Positions 6,840 to 6,847 of a stretch of DNA of 6,847 bases are shown one piece after another. Source of the stretch: Kiritimatiellia bacterium (GTDB lineage: Bacteria; Verrucomicrobiota; Kiritimatiellia; RFP12; UBA3636); the NCBI GenBank assembly GCA_016295275.1, contig JAEDLN010000129.1:1-6847 (forward strand). The letters run 5' to 3'. The notes under the pieces are model-generated. The model worked only from the letters and a program-made list of their open reading frames with translations, was not told the DNA's origin and ran no database searches. Both the position numbers and the translations under genes were made by a program. Every line of letters begins with the position of its first letter. Position 1 is the stretch's first letter.

Positions 6840-6847
6840 GCCGCGCC

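Larger units (their letters stand above)
6418..6847. other. non-coding region upstream of the symporter
   Basis: No convincing gene is seen over these 430 bases. Open frames exist on both strands in the right half, but they are built of Arg/Gly/Glu- or Pro/Arg-rich low-complexity sequence dictated by the CT-rich repeats, and they lack family features. The left part (6418-6620) has more balanced composition and would be the 5' leader and promoter region of the symporter; the right part (about 6621-6847) is repeat-rich and ends in a strong palindrome. Confidence 0.65.

Overview
The window holds three protein genes, all on the minus strand, read from right to left: a sodium:solute symporter family (SSS) transporter, a secreted GH114/TM1410-like glycoside hydrolase, and valyl-tRNA synthetase (valS). 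The two ends are GC-rich, repeat-like, non-coding DNA. No rRNA, tRNA, CRISPR array, transposase or phage gene is visible. The moderate-to-high GC, the large SSS transporter with a long insertion, weak or absent Shine-Dalgarno sequences before two of the three genes, and the GC-rich intergenic palindromes together suggest a Gram-negative bacterium of the PVC group (Kiritimatiellota/Lentisphaerota/Verrucomicrobiota), probably from a metagenome assembly. This placement is inference from general family resemblance; no marker gene proves it.

Layout. Positions 1-136 lie downstream of valS: a run of 15 C at the very edge, then two small palindromes. Positions 137-2836 are an intact valS of 899 codons. 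Positions 2837-3091 are a 255-base gap with a good candidate valS promoter. Positions 3092-4084 encode the secreted GH114-like protein, but its reading frame is broken twice. Positions 4068-6417 encode the symporter, whose frame is broken once near the 3' end, so that its last two membrane helices and tail lie in another frame. Positions 6418-6847 carry no convincing gene: first a possible promoter/operator with TGTAC half-sites, then a CT-rich tract of degenerate direct repeats, ending in a perfect 9-bp-stem palindrome.

How the genes fit together. The symporter stop codon lies 17 bases inside the hydrolase gene, and a Shine-Dalgarno-like GGTGGAG sits within the symporter's last codons, so these two form a translationally coupled pair: a secreted enzyme that may cut an amino-sugar or other polysaccharide, and a sodium-coupled importer that may take up a product. 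valS is a housekeeping gene with its own likely promoter.

The main oddity is three frame breaks inside about 800 bases (3729-4514), each nearest a homopolymer (T8, G4, A5 on the coding strand), while the 2.7 kb valS and the first 1.9 kb of the symporter are clean. Decay of the operon, local consensus error, or (only for the T8 site) ribosomal or polymerase slippage are the competing explanations. I found no convincing new defence, mobile or RNA-based system.
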